From contig CAKTUP010000123.1 in assembly GCA_934621705.1 (NCBI GenBank), positions 1 to 5,742 of the forward strand: a stretch of 5,742 nucleotides of DNA, read 5' to 3'. This DNA is from an uncultured Petrimonas sp. GTDB lineage: Bacteria > Bacteroidota > Bacteroidia > Bacteroidales > Dysgonomonadaceae. A program made the translations under genes and the position numbers. Under the pieces are notes generated by a model. The model saw nothing but the letters and a program-made list of their open reading frames with translations, had not been told where the DNA came from and ran no database searches. Shown here in pieces: positions 5,451-5,742 of this stretch; the first letter of the stretch is position 1; the number at the start of each line of letters is the position of its first letter.

Positions 5451-5742
5451 ATGAGAAAAATCTGTTTACTGCTGTTTTATGTTGTCGGATTCGCGGTATC
5501 TGTTTACTCGCAGTCTTTCAAATTCGCGCTGGTAACCGATACGCATATCGGCAGTTCGAACAACGATGAGGATTTATACCGCACGGTAAAAGATATAAAT
5601 TCGCATCCCGAAATCGCTTTTGTGATTGTTTCGGGCGATGTTACCGAGTTTGGCTCGTACGATGAATTGCGTACAGCTAAATGTTTGTTGGACGATTTGA
5701 ATGTTCCTTACCATATTCTTCCCGGAAATCATGACTCTAATT
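5451..5742 (+). CDS. Exported calcineurin-like metallophosphoesterase, 3' partial
   Basis: The reading frame opens at ATG 5451 and runs off the right edge after 97 complete codons. Residues 1-20 form a signal peptide (MRK, hydrophobic core to about 18, likely cleavage at VYS20-Q). The mature part starts with the dinuclear-metal site of the calcineurin superfamily: DTH (Asp30, His32), then SGDV (Asp63), then GNHD (Asn93, His94, Asp95). These are the first three of the family's five metal-binding blocks; the remaining histidine motifs would lie beyond the window. The enzyme class hydrolyses phosphomonoesters or diesters using two metal ions. In Bacteroidetes, proteins with this N-terminus can continue into a beta-propeller-like domain, which cannot be tested here. 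It follows the esterase stop by 3 bp and is very probably the second gene of that operon. Confidence 0.88.
   Translation, partial: MRKICLLLFYVVGFAVSVYSQSFKFALVTDTHIGSSNNDEDLYRTVKDINSHPEIAFVIVSGDVTEFGSYDELRTAKCLLDDLNVPYHILPGNHDSN

Overview
The window reads as ordinary chromosomal DNA from a member of the Bacteroidetes, most likely order Bacteroidales. Three things point there: TAnnTTTG-type -7 promoter motifs, starts without Shine-Dalgarno sequences, and protein families typical of that group. The family-level host call is inference. No ribosomal RNA, tRNA, CRISPR array or plasmid/phage replication gene was seen.

Layout. Bases 1-1068 (+) hold the C-terminal 355 residues of an exported-type alkaline phosphatase whose N-terminus lies off the left edge. 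It ends in a strong intrinsic terminator (1095-1125). From 1132 to 4487 everything is on the minus strand. Read in transcription order (right to left) it is: a small MscS-type mechanosensitive channel (4487-3648), a small GNAT-like acetyltransferase (3621-3289), a Y1/HUH tyrosine transposase gene (3092-2658) inside inverted double-hairpin repeats, a DUF4126 membrane protein (2493-1885), and an AlkC-like DNA alkylation repair protein (1881-1132). A 132-bp divergent promoter region (4488-4619) separates these from two plus-strand genes: an exported alpha/beta-hydrolase esterase (4620-5447) and, 3 bp later, an exported calcineurin-type metallophosphoesterase cut by the right edge (5451-5742).

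How the genes relate. The esterase and metallophosphoesterase look like an operon of two secreted hydrolases. MscS and the acetyltransferase are probably co-transcribed (26-bp gap). DUF4126 and AlkC are tightly coupled (3-bp gap, GTG start). The alkaline phosphatase is transcriptionally isolated by its terminator.

The least ordinary item is the transposase cassette at about 2608-3163. Its two ends are imperfect inverted copies of the same two-hairpin module, with decayed partial copies further right. This resembles a REP-associated tyrosine transposase (RAYT/REP) arrangement more than a classical IS200 element. I do not see evidence for a wholly new multi-gene system.
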